Source: Actinomycetota bacterium (GTDB lineage Bacteria > Actinomycetota > Thermoleophilia > Solirubrobacterales > JACPNS01). Taken from it: DNA of 64,000 nt. Under the pieces are notes generated by a model. The model saw nothing but the letters and a program-made list of their open reading frames with translations. It did no database searches and was not told the origin of the DNA. Shown piece by piece: positions 18,168 to 27,131 of this stretch (position 1 is its first letter; each line of letters starts with the position of its first letter). The stretch lies in the NCBI GenBank assembly GCA_016213645.1, contig JACQZY010000027.1, positions 1 to 64,000 of the forward strand, read 5' to 3'. A program made the position numbers and the translations under genes.

Positions 18168-19013
18168 ATGGACGGCTCGCAGGCACGTCAACAGCCAAAA
18201 CCGTCGCGCGCGCGGCTGACGGAGGACGAGCACCGCTCGCCCCGCGATCCACAGCCCGGCACAACCACGCTCCACCTAAACCCGGCCGCCACTTTTCACC
18301 CGAACGTGTTACTCCCCGGCGACCCCGGCCGCGCGATGGAAATCGCCACCGCCCGGCTGACCGAACCGCGCATGTTTAATCATCGCCGCGGCCTCTGGGG
18401 TTACAGCGGAATCTCACCGCGGGGCACCGGTTTTTTGGTGCAGTCCACCGGCATGGGCGGACCCAGCGCGGCGATCGTGTGCGAGGAGCTTGCGGACCTG
18501 GGCGCGCGATTGTTCGTGCGCGTGGGCACCTGCGGCGCGATCGACTCGGCGTTGAAACTGGGCGATCTGATGGTCGTGCGAGAGGCGATCTGCGACGACG
18601 GTGCGAGCCGTGCACTGGACGCGGGCGAGCGTGTCGCGGCGGATGTGGAGCTGACGGAGTTGCTGGTGCGCGCGGCGGGTTCGGTTTCGAATGATGTTGC
18701 CGTTGCCGACCCAGGACGACCGGTCCACGTGGGCGTCAACGCCACCGTCGATCTCTTCTACGACCCTTACGGCAACGAGCGATACCAACGACTGCGCGAC
18801 GAGGACGCTCTGACGATCGAGATGGAGTGCGCGGCGGTGTTGGCGGTGGCCAAGCGCCGAAGCCTGCGCGCCGCCTGCCTGCTTGTGGTGACTGACGAGC
18901 TGTGGAACGGCGAGCGGCGGCGACTGGACCACGACGGATTCGAGCGGGCCGGGGAGCTGCTTGGGCTTGTGGGGGTTGCGGCGGTCGAGGCTTTTGCGGA
19001 TCAGCACGGCTGA
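18168..19013 (+). CDS. Nucleoside phosphorylase (PNP/UDP family)
   Basis: Phosphorolysis of a purine nucleoside or uridine. The 281 residues follow the hexameric NP-I pattern: phosphate-binding LLPGDPGRAMEIA near residue 48, GTGFLVQSTGMGGPSAAIVC, LFVRVGTCGAI around 120 and the sugar-binding signature IEMECAAVLAVAKR near 225. The substrate (uridine versus inosine/guanosine) is not decided by what I can see. Start ATG 18168 (MDGSQARQQPK) gives only 22 bp to the divergent histone-like start. An 18-codon longer reading would run into that gene. Confidence 0.88.
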   Translation: MDGSQARQQPKPSRARLTEDEHRSPRDPQPGTTTLHLNPAATFHPNVLLPGDPGRAMEIATARLTEPRMFNHRRGLWGYSGISPRGTGFLVQSTGMGGPSAAIVCEELADLGARLFVRVGTCGAIDSALKLGDLMVVREAICDDGASRALDAGERVAADVELTELLVRAAGSVSNDVAVADPGRPVHVGVNATVDLFYDPYGNERYQRLRDEDALTIEMECAAVLAVAKRRSLRAACLLVVTDELWNGERRRLDHDGFERAGELLGLVGVAAVEAFADQHG

Positions 19014-19085
19014 CGGAGCAGGTCTGGGCACAACCGGCCTCGACCGTGGATCTAACGGCTGCGGACCGAACGATTTGGTGCGGGC

Positions 19086-19110
19086 GCGGGCCGGTTTCGC
19101 TCAGGCCCGC
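19086..19110 (+). terminator. Hairpin downstream of the nucleoside phosphorylase
   Basis: GCGGGCC and GGCCCGC arms with an 11-nt loop, about 75 nt past the stop codon; no U-tract. Confidence 0.35.
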
Positions 19111-19275
19111 AGACATGCCTGCCGAAAAACTTTTCGCGAATTACACCATATGAGGGAGTAGCAACCGACCCTCTCGCGACTTAAATAGGTATGAACCCAT
19201 TCACTCTGCCGTTCATCCCACCCAAGCTCGCGCGCGACGGACAGAACTTACGTCCACACTTTTGTCGATCCGCGC

Positions 19276-19304
19276 TTGCCAATCCCCCATTTTGGGGTTA
19301 TACA
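19276..19304 (+). promoter_or_regulatory. Sigma-70-type promoter upstream of the structured leader
   Basis: TTGCCA (19276-19281), 17-bp spacer, TATACA (19299-19304); predicted start near 19311. The spacer holds a CCCC/GGGG dyad around ATTTT. It is the best -35/-10 pair seen in the window. Confidence 0.6.
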
Positions 19305-19320
19305 CAAACAAGCGCGCATC

Positions 19321-19423
19321 TCGGTGTCCCTGGGGATAAGCGCGCTCAACGGGTTGGGCTCGTCCCCCCGACGGGGGGCTGTGAAATCGGGGGGCGGCCC
19401 ACCCCCGATGACCAGGGACACTG
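19321..19423 (+). ncRNA. Candidate structured RNA (leader of the ECF sigma gene or stand-alone)
   Basis: P1 pairs GTGTCCCTGG (19324-19333) with CCAGGGACAC (19412-19421), 10 bp perfect. Inside are P2 (19344-19349 with 19354-19359, containing a U-G pair), P3 (CCCCCC 19364-19369 with GGGGGG 19373-19378) and P4 (ATCGGGGG 19386-19393 with CCCCCGAT 19402-19409). This makes a four-way junction. The U-G wobble in P2 favours the plus strand. It starts about 10 nt after the predicted transcription start and ends 58 nt before the sigma start codon. It matches no RNA family I recognise; not a tRNA or SRP RNA. Confidence 0.5.
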
Positions 19424-19479
19424 CACCTGCGCATTCTTGAAAACCTCGGCTCCTCGGCCGGATTGACTCGGACAACTTG

Positions 19480-20667
19480 ATGACGGAATCCACGACGCCC
19501 GGGCCCCGGCACGGCGCACAAGCAGACAAACATTCATATGACTTGACGGAGGCCGCCGCCGAACTGGTGCTGACCTACGGCCCGATCATCCTGCGCGACG
19601 CGCGGCGCTTCAGCGCATGCACGGAAGACGCCGAGGACGCCTACCAGCGCGCTCTGCTGATCCTGATGACGAAGGGGCCCGAGGGCGAGGCCGCGGACCT
19701 GATGCCGTGGATTCGCACCGTCGTGCGCAACGAAGCCCTCGCCATCGCGCGAAAGCACAGGCAAACGGCCGAGGTGCCGATCGAGCCGATCGCCGAGACG
19801 ATCCCCACGCTGGACGAACTGCCGGAGGAAGCGGCAAGCGACTCCTTCGAGGCGGATCTCGGCGCCGAGGCGCTTGAGCGGCTGACCGCGGATCAGGCTC
19901 GCTGCCTGCTCGCGTATTCGCGTGGCAACTCCTACACGGAAATCGCCGCATTGACGGGTTTCAGCGCCCGCAAGGTCGCGCGCTGCATGACCGACGGCCG
20001 GCGCGCCTTTGTCCGGCGAGTCACGGACATCGAATCCGGAGCCGAGTGTCAACGTATTGAGCCGCTGCTGCAGCGCATGGCTGACGGAGATTCATACGCG
20101 CACGTTGAGGCGCGGCCGCACCTGCGTAACTGCGCCGGGTGCCGGGCAACGCTGCGTGACTATCGAGAGGCTCCGTCGAAACTGGCCGCGTTGTTTCCCG
20201 TCGCGTTGCTGGTTCCCGTTACTCAGACCGCGGAGGTGCCGGATGCCGGATTCATCGCGAGCATGCACGGTGGGTTCGAGTCGGTTTGGCATGGCGCCCA
20301 AGAGAAGATGGGCGTCTGGCTCAGCGGCGTGCACCACTGGATTGAGGCCGGGCGGGCGAAGAAATACGGCGCGGCGGCGCTTGCGGCCGCTGTGCTGACG
20401 GCGGGCGGAGTGGCTGTGACGCACGGCATCGACGGCCGCGACGGCGGGCCGGCGCGGCCGAACACCGGCGTGCGCTTCACCGGTCAGCTGTTTGACCGGA
20501 TCGACGCACCGCCGGTCCAGGCGCAACCGCGACGACCGGCGCGGCGACGACGCGCCGTTTCCGCGCCTGCGCCGAATCCGCCGCCACGACGGAAGCCGGC
20601 GGCACCCGTCGCTCCGGCCCAGCCGATCGGCGACGGCTCGCAGGAATTCACCCCAGAAGGCCGCTGA
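19480..20667 (+). CDS. ECF sigma factor fused to an anti-sigma-like zinc motif and transmembrane tail
   Basis: A 395-residue protein. Sigma region 2 spans about 28-95 (DAEDAYQRALLILMTKG, PWIRTVVRNEALAIARKH) and region 4 about 130-180 (LTADQARCLLAYSRGNSYTEIAALTGFSARKV). A segment with His214, Cys218 and Cys221 (HLRNCAGC) follows, like the zinc site of anti-sigma factors. A hydrophobic helix at about 297-314 and a Pro/Arg-rich extracellular or disordered tail follow. The architecture suggests a membrane-tethered sigma factor carrying its own inhibitory module. ATG 19480 is chosen over TTG 19477; no Shine-Dalgarno is visible. The next gene, 47 nt downstream, is a large secreted protein and a likely target or co-transcribed partner. 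Confidence 0.8.
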   Translation: MTESTTPGPRHGAQADKHSYDLTEAAAELVLTYGPIILRDARRFSACTEDAEDAYQRALLILMTKGPEGEAADLMPWIRTVVRNEALAIARKHRQTAEVPIEPIAETIPTLDELPEEAASDSFEADLGAEALERLTADQARCLLAYSRGNSYTEIAALTGFSARKVARCMTDGRRAFVRRVTDIESGAECQRIEPLLQRMADGDSYAHVEARPHLRNCAGCRATLRDYREAPSKLAALFPVALLVPVTQTAEVPDAGFIASMHGGFESVWHGAQEKMGVWLSGVHHWIEAGRAKKYGAAALAAAVLTAGGVAVTHGIDGRDGGPARPNTGVRFTGQLFDRIDAPPVQAQPRRPARRRRAVSAPAPNPPPRRKPAAPVAPAQPIGDGSQEFTPEGR

Positions 20668-20714
20668 TACACGCGGACAAACCACCCGGACAACTAAGCA
20701 AGAGGACAATCACG

Positions 20715-23636
20715 ATGACAAAGACAAAAACCGCGATCTTGGTGGCGCTGAGCGTCGCCGCGATCTTCGCCGTCCCGACGACCGTCGCCAGCGCAGGCAC
20801 TTACAACGTTTATCAGTGCCACAGTGCCTACGGTCTGGCCAATTCCGGCTGGAGATGGAATGCCTCGGGGTTCGGGAACGGCGTTGCGGGATGTCCAAGT
20901 TCATTTTCGCTCAATTCCCAGCACCGGATGGGCGACTGGATGTACTGGGAGACCCCGACTCTTCCGGGCGGGATGAAATTCACCCAGGCATCGTTTGTCT
21001 ATGGCGGGTACGCGGGTACGAACGTCGCCAATCGAGCAGGCTTTTGTTCTGGGGCGTACACCAGCTCACCGTGCACGTTTTCGAACTCGCCATACCTGCC
21101 AAATCTTCTACAGGGAACCCAAAACATCACCGCAACCTGCAACTGGGGCTACTACGAGTGCAATCGCATGCAGTTTGGCGAAAACTCGTACGACGCCTCG
21201 CAGCCAAGCAGCGGCTGGCTGATGGTCTGGAACCTCGATTTCACGATCAACGACCCGACCGCGCCATTTGCCTGGCAGCCGCACAACGGCACGCTTCGCA
21301 GCGACAACGCGACCAACCCGTGGACGGACGGCAATTACTGGAACCGCGGGACGCGCGACACCGGCGTCTACGGACATGACGCCGGCCAGAGCGGCGTCAG
21401 GCAGACCCGCCTCTACTTCGACGGCGACCCGAGCAACGCCACGCTGACGCAGGATTTCACGAAGAGCTGCAACTACGCCGAATGGCGGCCGTGCCCGGAG
21501 TGGGTCGGCGATACGGCGACGATTAACACGCTGGCCTTTGCGGACGGTCCGCACACGGCTACCACCCGCGTGGTTGACGCAGGCGGCAACGTCACGGAAG
21601 CGACCACGAACTTCAAGGTCGACAACACGCCACCGGCACAACCGCAGAGCATCGTCGCGGCGGCCGAGACTCCGGCCGGATGGCAGTCGGTGAACGACTT
21701 CGACGTGACATGGACCAATTCCGGCGAGACGGCCGAGACAACGACGCAGAGCGGCATCACGCGCGTCTGTTACGACGTGGATCCCGGAGAGGGTCAGCCA
21801 ACCGACCCGGCGGCGGTGTGTGCCAGCGGGGCGATCAATTCGTTTGATGACATCGCGCTGCCCGGGGACGGCTCGTGGAGTGTGAAGTTCTACACGCAGG
21901 ATCGTGCGGGGAATGAGTCGCGGAAGGCGACGCGGGTTTTGCGGTTGGATACGACGGTGCCTGGCGCGCCGACTGGAATCGCGAACGGATGGATTGGACT
22001 TGCAGAGTTGATCAGCGGTAGGCAACAGTCTTGGTCACGTCCAAACAATTGGTTGACCGTTAACTCCGGTTTCTGCGGTTACGGCTTCTCGGTTTCGGCC
22101 ATCGAATCCGACGAGGCGCCTACAACGATCAATGTCGTAGGCGATGTCACTGGCGAGCCGATCCCGGCAAACACGCCGGAGGGCATCAACTGGGCGCACT
22201 TCCGCGCAATCTCCTGCGCCGGCCTCTACGGTCCGACCGAATCCGTGGAGGTAAAGATTGATCTGACCAACCCACACGCACAGGTGACTGGAATTCCGGA
22301 GTCCGGATGGACGAACGCGCCGGGAGTCGTGAACGTTTCTGGTGCCGACGCGACGCCGGGTTCGGGCACGAACGGCGCGATTGACGGCGATCCGGTTACC
22401 AGTGGCGCCTCCGTCCGATTTGAGTTGGACGGCGCCCTCTCCGAAGAAGAGCGCGGCGCAAGCGCCGCCGCCTACGACGCATCAGGCCTGTCAGAAGGCA
22501 ACCACACGCTGACCGTCAAGACCTTCGACTGGGCACGGAACTTCGATCAGCAGACCTTCAACTTCGGCGTCGACAAAACGCCGCCCAGCGGCAAATTCAT
22601 GGGTACCGACCCGGACGATCCGGCCACGTTCCGCGTGGCGGCAAACGATTCGCTTTCCGGCGTCGTCGATGGCACGATCGAGTTCGCGCCGATCGACGCC
22701 GACGGCAACCGGGGTGCGTTTAAGCCGCTCGCCACAAACTACGAAGCGGGAACGCTGACCGCCGCCTTCCCAGACTCCAAGCTGCCGACCGCCTCATACG
22801 CGCTGCGCGGCGCCGTCACCGACGCGGCGACCAATACCGGATACGCGACCAAAGACGCCCACGGTCACGAAATGGTCATCACCACCCCGCTGCGAGAAGC
22901 GGTCGGTCTCACGCTGCTCGCGAGCACGGCGGGCAAACCATGCGCGAAGTTCCGCAAATCCAAACGCGGCATCGCAAAACGCCGCGCGGCCAAGCGATAC
23001 CAAGCATGCAAGAAAAAGCTTGCCGCCGGCAAGGGCACAGACACCCGAGCGGCCGTCGCCTACGGCCGCGCCAGCGTGCTTTACGGCAGACTGACCGACC
23101 GGCGCGGCGACCCGATGTCAAACGTCAAGGTCGAGTTGTATGAACAGCGAGCCGGCGCGCCGATGCGCCTCGTCGGCGGCGCCACAACGAACGGTGGCGG
23201 CGCATTTGACTACACCGCTCACGCCGGCCCGGCGCGAAACGTGATCGCCTATTTCCCCGGCAACAGGCGGCAGCGCGACGTTTCGGCCACGGTCACGCTG
23301 AACGTGGCGGCGAAGGTCTCGTTCCGCGTCTCGCCCGGCGTCGTCAAGGGGGCCAAGCGGTTCACGTTCTCCGGCAAGGTGTTCGCGCACGACGGCGTCT
23401 CGGCCGAGGGCAAGCTCGTTCAATTGCAGTTTTACAACGTTATGCGCAGGCGCTGGCAGGCCGGCCCGGCGTTGATTCGCGCGGGCAGGGACGGCAAGTT
23501 CCGCTATTCCTACGCGATCAAGCGATCGGCGGTCGCGCGGGAGCAGATTCGATTCCGCGCGTTCGTGCCGGCGGAGACATCGTTTCCCTACGGCACGGGC
23601 GCCTCGCGTGCTCGCACGCTGATTCACGTCCGCTGA
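20715..23636 (+). CDS. Large secreted multidomain protein (Ig-like/prealbumin-like)
   Basis: A 973-residue exported protein. The signal peptide is residues 1-27 (MTKTKTAILVALSVAAIFAV, ending VASAG). The mature N-terminus (to about 230) is Cys/Trp/Asn-rich (YNVYQCHSAYG, CNWGYYECNRMQFG), perhaps a lectin-like fold. Then come several bacterial Ig-like units marked by VDNTPP, LDTTVPG and VDKTPPSG, a basic Cys-containing linker (CAKFRKSKRGIAKRR), and a carboxypeptidase-regulatory-like domain near 790. The function is unknown. Start ATG 20715 has a Shine-Dalgarno (AGAGGAC). It is followed by a strong intrinsic terminator and probably shares a transcript with the sigma gene. Confidence 0.85.
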   Translation: MTKTKTAILVALSVAAIFAVPTTVASAGTYNVYQCHSAYGLANSGWRWNASGFGNGVAGCPSSFSLNSQHRMGDWMYWETPTLPGGMKFTQASFVYGGYAGTNVANRAGFCSGAYTSSPCTFSNSPYLPNLLQGTQNITATCNWGYYECNRMQFGENSYDASQPSSGWLMVWNLDFTINDPTAPFAWQPHNGTLRSDNATNPWTDGNYWNRGTRDTGVYGHDAGQSGVRQTRLYFDGDPSNATLTQDFTKSCNYAEWRPCPEWVGDTATINTLAFADGPHTATTRVVDAGGNVTEATTNFKVDNTPPAQPQSIVAAAETPAGWQSVNDFDVTWTNSGETAETTTQSGITRVCYDVDPGEGQPTDPAAVCASGAINSFDDIALPGDGSWSVKFYTQDRAGNESRKATRVLRLDTTVPGAPTGIANGWIGLAELISGRQQSWSRPNNWLTVNSGFCGYGFSVSAIESDEAPTTINVVGDVTGEPIPANTPEGINWAHFRAISCAGLYGPTESVEVKIDLTNPHAQVTGIPESGWTNAPGVVNVSGADATPGSGTNGAIDGDPVTSGASVRFELDGALSEEERGASAAAYDASGLSEGNHTLTVKTFDWARNFDQQTFNFGVDKTPPSGKFMGTDPDDPATFRVAANDSLSGVVDGTIEFAPIDADGNRGAFKPLATNYEAGTLTAAFPDSKLPTASYALRGAVTDAATNTGYATKDAHGHEMVITTPLREAVGLTLLASTAGKPCAKFRKSKRGIAKRRAAKRYQACKKKLAAGKGTDTRAAVAYGRASVLYGRLTDRRGDPMSNVKVELYEQRAGAPMRLVGGATTNGGGAFDYTAHAGPARNVIAYFPGNRRQRDVSATVTLNVAAKVSFRVSPGVVKGAKRFTFSGKVFAHDGVSAEGKLVQLQFYNVMRRRWQAGPALIRAGRDGKFRYSYAIKRSAVAREQIRFRAFVPAETSFPYGTGASRARTLIHVR

Positions 23637-23671
23637 CCGCTCGCGTTGGCGACAACGTGCGAAGCAAAGAC

Positions 23672-23710
23672 GGCCCGCGACGTGTTCAAAGCGTCGCGGG
23701 CCTTGACTTT
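23672..23710 (+). terminator. Intrinsic terminator after the 973-residue secreted protein
   Basis: GGCCCGCGACG and CGTCGCGGGCC, an 11-bp perfect stem with a 9-nt loop, followed by TTGACTTT. Confidence 0.75.
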
Positions 23711-23751
23711 CAGTCCAAACGCCCGCTCGCAAATTCGCGATAATGGGTTCG

Positions 23752-23758
23752 AAAGGAG
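23752..23758 (+). promoter_or_regulatory. Shine-Dalgarno that fixes a GTG start
   Basis: AAAGGAG seven bases before GTG 23766. It favours this start over an ATG 40 codons upstream, which would lie before the terminator at 23672. Confidence 0.65.
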
Positions 23759-23765
23759 CTTTTGG

Positions 23766-26700
23766 GTGTCAGCGCCGGGAGGACAAGTGAGGGGTACGGG
23801 CGCGCGGGGGGCGATCGCCGCCGCGAGCTGCCTGTGCGCCGTTGCGCTGATCGCCGCGGCGCTTCCCGTGACGGCCGGCGGCAACCGCTCTCAACAACCC
23901 AAAAACGCTGCGCTCAACGTGCCGCAGACGCCCGGCGAAGGCCTCCCGGCCACGGGGCAAATTGACGTGGCGATCTACCTCAGCGATCAGCGCGCGCTTG
24001 AAAGCTGGCAGTCCGATCGAGGCTTCGCGCGCCGCGCCGCCGGCATCGTGGCGGACGGTCGCGTATTCGGCAAACGCGAGGCTTCGCGCGAAGCGACGAT
24101 TCGCAGACTCAACAGCAACAGCCTGAGCAGCTCCCGCGAATCGCAGATGCGCGCGTTGAGGCTGATCGAAAAGGCGGGCGGTCGAGTGACCGGCTCCCTC
24201 CCCGCTCCAAACGTGGTCTTCGCGCGTCTTCCTGCTCTGGCGGTGACGCGACTGTCCGCCAGTCCGCTGATTCAAGCGATTGAGCCGATCGGCAAACGCA
24301 CCTATTTGAATTACTCGATCATCCACGGCGCCGAAGGCTCGTGGCACACGGCGGGCTGCAAGGGTGCCGGCGCCACGGACACCTGTCCGGCGACGAGCGG
24401 CCCTCAGGCGATCACCGGCCCGGTAAATTCACCGGACGGAAACGGCGGGCCGGACGTGGCCGTAGACGATCAGGGGATAAACAACCACCACGACGCGTTC
24501 GACGGCGGCGCGACGCCCGCGCTCGGCCGCAGCCCGGCGATCGTGAAGCCGGTGGGCGCGCCTGCCACGAACGGATCGCTTCACGCGAACACGATCGCCG
24601 CCGCAATCGCGGTCAAAGACCCGGTTCACCGGGGAAACGCATACGGCGTGGACAAGATTCTTGACCCCAACGCGCCGACCTACGGCCCGCCAGCATGGAT
24701 GCTCGGACTGCCGACGTTCAACGATCCCGGTCGGCCCGGTGCCTCCGACCTACCTGAGTCGATAAACAAGTCGTATTTCGACAGCAGCGAGAATGATCTT
24801 GACGACGGCTACGTAGCGCGCGAGGCCGACATGGAGGCGAGCCAATACGGAATCTCCCAGGCACCCGGCGCCGGAAACGGTGGTCCCTACGCATACGCCG
24901 GGGCACCGCTTCGTACTTGTTACGGCAATCCCGACCTTTCAACGTGTCAATACCGCGTACAGCACCCCTGCGTCTCCTACAACGCCCTCTGCATGGGCGC
25001 GATCACAAACCCAGTCGACACCGTCCGCGCACATGATGTTGTGGCCGATTACTCAAGCCGTGGACCGAGCGTCGGCGGACGCAAGAAGCCGGATCTGGTC
25101 TCTTGGAGCGCCGGTAGCTGGGGATGCCCAAACGGTGAGTACACCGGCGCGCCTGACGCGGTCAAAGACGCCGAGTGGAAGTCGGGCAGCATCTGCGGCG
25201 AAGGCACCTCCTATGCCGCCCCCTTCGGAGCCGCCGGCCAGCTTCTTTTAGCCGGCATCGGCGCGACCGCTCCGGCGGTGCAGAGGGCCGTACTGATCAA
25301 CTCGGCGTTGATGCTCGATTCCGAGGGTGACGGCGACTCCGCCGCACAGGAGTACTGGACGCCCGACACCGGCTGGGGCGAAATCGACTTCGCCCAGGCG
25401 TACGCCGACCGCGCCAACTGGCGCACGGGCCAGATCGACGGCGCCTCGGTAAACAACGCGCGCTTCTTCCGCGTAAACGGTCAAAGCGCCGGCGACAGGA
25501 CCACACTCGCTTGGAACCGCCGCGCGATCCTCACCGACCCGTGGGACTTTGACACGCTCGGCTACACCACGACCGACCTGGATCTGCGCCAGATCACACT
25601 CGCGGGCGCCGACAACGACAAGGACGTCTGCGGCGGCTCCACAACCTGCGGTGTAGACGCCACCGAAACCACCGACGCCTGTCCCGGCTTCTCGCCGGGC
25701 GGCGGTGCCGCCAACGTCTGCGCATTCGCCGGTTCGGCGGTCCACAAGTGGAAGACCACCGGCGACGCGATCGACACCACCGAGCAGGTTCGCGCCACCT
25801 CGACCAGCGACTCGATCATCAAGGTCACTGCCGCGACCACGGTCGATGGTCAGGCCAGGGAAGACTTCGCGCTGGCGTCCACCGAGCCGCTTGTCCCACT
25901 TGCCACGCCGACGATCGCGGCGCCCGCGCCGACGCTCTCCGACAGCTCCGTGGCCGAAAACGAAAACGTCACGGTGACCGCATTCGCGACAAACGAATCA
26001 AGCGGCACCGACCTCGTGAGCGGTCTCGACCTCGCGGGTTTGCAAGTGAGCATCAACCTCCCGGCCGGAGTTTCATGCGTGCCCTCGCCGTGTTTCACCG
26101 CAAGCCTCGGCGCGCTAACCACGTCGCAGACCAAAAGCACGAGCTGGATCGTGCACGCCACCACGAGCGCCGCGCATCAGATCAGCTTCACGGCCACCGG
26201 CACGCGCTTCGGCGAAACGTTTGCGAGCACTTCCAATTCCGCGACCCTCACCGCCGACTCGCAGGCCCCGAGCATCAACCTGTCGGCCCCGTCGGGCTGG
26301 CGGACAAGCAAAAGCGCCACGGTCGGCTGGAACGCCGCCGACCCGCTCGCGGGAGTAGCGAACGTGGCCATCGAGTCCAGCGTCAACGGTGAGCCGTGGC
26401 AAACCGTCTACAACGGCGGCGACGCCAGCGGCACATCGCAGGTGAGCGGGCCGGAAGGCGCGCACGTGGCCGTGCGCGCTCGCGCGACAGATCAGCAGTC
26501 AAACATCTCCCCCTACGCCGCCGCGGAATGGAACATCGACGCCGACGCGCCCGAGATCGCACTAAACGCTCCGGTCGACGTGAACTACGGCGACTCCGCG
26601 CTCGTGTTCGTGACCGCCGGCAACGTCGGCAGCGCCATCAGCACCGTGTACCGCGTCGGCGGCGGAACGTGGCAACCGGTGTCGGCCGGCGTGATCCGTC

Positions 26701-27074
26701 TCGCCTCGATACGCGCGACGACGACCGTCGAGGTGCGCGTGACCGACGAGTTGGGCCGCGAAACGATCTCAAGCGTTCGAGTGACCCCTCAAGCGAGACC
26801 AACGACGCTTAGCATCCGGCGCGTTAAGCGCGGGGCGAACAGTCGCGTTCACGTTGCCACCACTCCGCCCACCGCGGGCACATTTTCAATTGACGCGCGG
26901 TGCGCGCGCCACGGCAACAAGCCCACCCGCAAAACACGAGTCTTCCGCTCTCGTGGAGCAGGCACGATCACTCTCGGCAAACGACTCGGCCGCTGCCGCG
27001 TGCGCGTGAGCTTCGCCCCGCGAAACAAGCTTGCGAGCCAGAGCGCACGGGCATCGCGGGTGCTTCGCCTATAG
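23766..27074 (+). CDS. Large secreted subtilase, divergent S8 with Ig-like C-terminal domains
   Basis: A 1102-residue exported protease. The signal peptide (about 1-38) is followed by a propeptide-like region rich in Arg (about 50-190) and an S8 domain with atypical motifs. The Asp site is VAVDDQG (DQG instead of DSG/DTG), the His site GSLHANTIA, the oxyanion Asn lies in GAGNGG, and the Ser site is GEGTSYAAPFG. Large insertions occur between the His and Ser. From about 730 there are three beta-rich repeats (VTVTAFATNESSG..., SINLSAPSGWRTS..., EIALNAPVDVNYG...) and a basic tail. It is paralogous to the protease at 27915-31214, sharing a W-H-x-A-G-C motif before the Asp. The GTG start is set by a 7-nt-spaced Shine-Dalgarno. 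Confidence 0.87.
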   Translation: MSAPGGQVRGTGARGAIAAASCLCAVALIAAALPVTAGGNRSQQPKNAALNVPQTPGEGLPATGQIDVAIYLSDQRALESWQSDRGFARRAAGIVADGRVFGKREASREATIRRLNSNSLSSSRESQMRALRLIEKAGGRVTGSLPAPNVVFARLPALAVTRLSASPLIQAIEPIGKRTYLNYSIIHGAEGSWHTAGCKGAGATDTCPATSGPQAITGPVNSPDGNGGPDVAVDDQGINNHHDAFDGGATPALGRSPAIVKPVGAPATNGSLHANTIAAAIAVKDPVHRGNAYGVDKILDPNAPTYGPPAWMLGLPTFNDPGRPGASDLPESINKSYFDSSENDLDDGYVAREADMEASQYGISQAPGAGNGGPYAYAGAPLRTCYGNPDLSTCQYRVQHPCVSYNALCMGAITNPVDTVRAHDVVADYSSRGPSVGGRKKPDLVSWSAGSWGCPNGEYTGAPDAVKDAEWKSGSICGEGTSYAAPFGAAGQLLLAGIGATAPAVQRAVLINSALMLDSEGDGDSAAQEYWTPDTGWGEIDFAQAYADRANWRTGQIDGASVNNARFFRVNGQSAGDRTTLAWNRRAILTDPWDFDTLGYTTTDLDLRQITLAGADNDKDVCGGSTTCGVDATETTDACPGFSPGGGAANVCAFAGSAVHKWKTTGDAIDTTEQVRATSTSDSIIKVTAATTVDGQAREDFALASTEPLVPLATPTIAAPAPTLSDSSVAENENVTVTAFATNESSGTDLVSGLDLAGLQVSINLPAGVSCVPSPCFTASLGALTTSQTKSTSWIVHATTSAAHQISFTATGTRFGETFASTSNSATLTADSQAPSINLSAPSGWRTSKSATVGWNAADPLAGVANVAIESSVNGEPWQTVYNGGDASGTSQVSGPEGAHVAVRARATDQQSNISPYAAAEWNIDADAPEIALNAPVDVNYGDSALVFVTAGNVGSAISTVYRVGGGTWQPVSAGVIRLASIRATTTVEVRVTDELGRETISSVRVTPQARPTTLSIRRVKRGANSRVHVATTPPTAGTFSIDARCARHGNKPTRKTRVFRSRGAGTITLGKRLGRCRVRVSFAPRNKLASQSARASRVLRL

Positions 27075-27131
27075 GCATCGGCACCGGTAGCTCGGATTCG
27101 TCGGCGATTCCGCGTGCCACCCAATCCCGCG

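Larger units (their letters stand above)
19014..19479. other. 466-bp region upstream of the ECF sigma gene
   Basis: No credible protein gene. It contains a GCGGGCC/GGCCCGC hairpin after the phosphorylase gene (19086-19110), a consensus-like promoter (19276-19304) and a predicted four-helix RNA (19321-19423). Confidence 0.65.

Noticed and set aside
19321-19423. Four-way junction as a tRNA or SRP RNA
   Set aside because: No TTC-type T loop, no anticodon arm geometry, no SRP domain IV tetraloop motif.
19191-19466. 91-codon plus-strand ORF upstream of the sigma gene
   Set aside because: It runs straight through the promoter and the paired arms of the structured RNA, has no recognisable domain and poor codon pattern; composition-driven.
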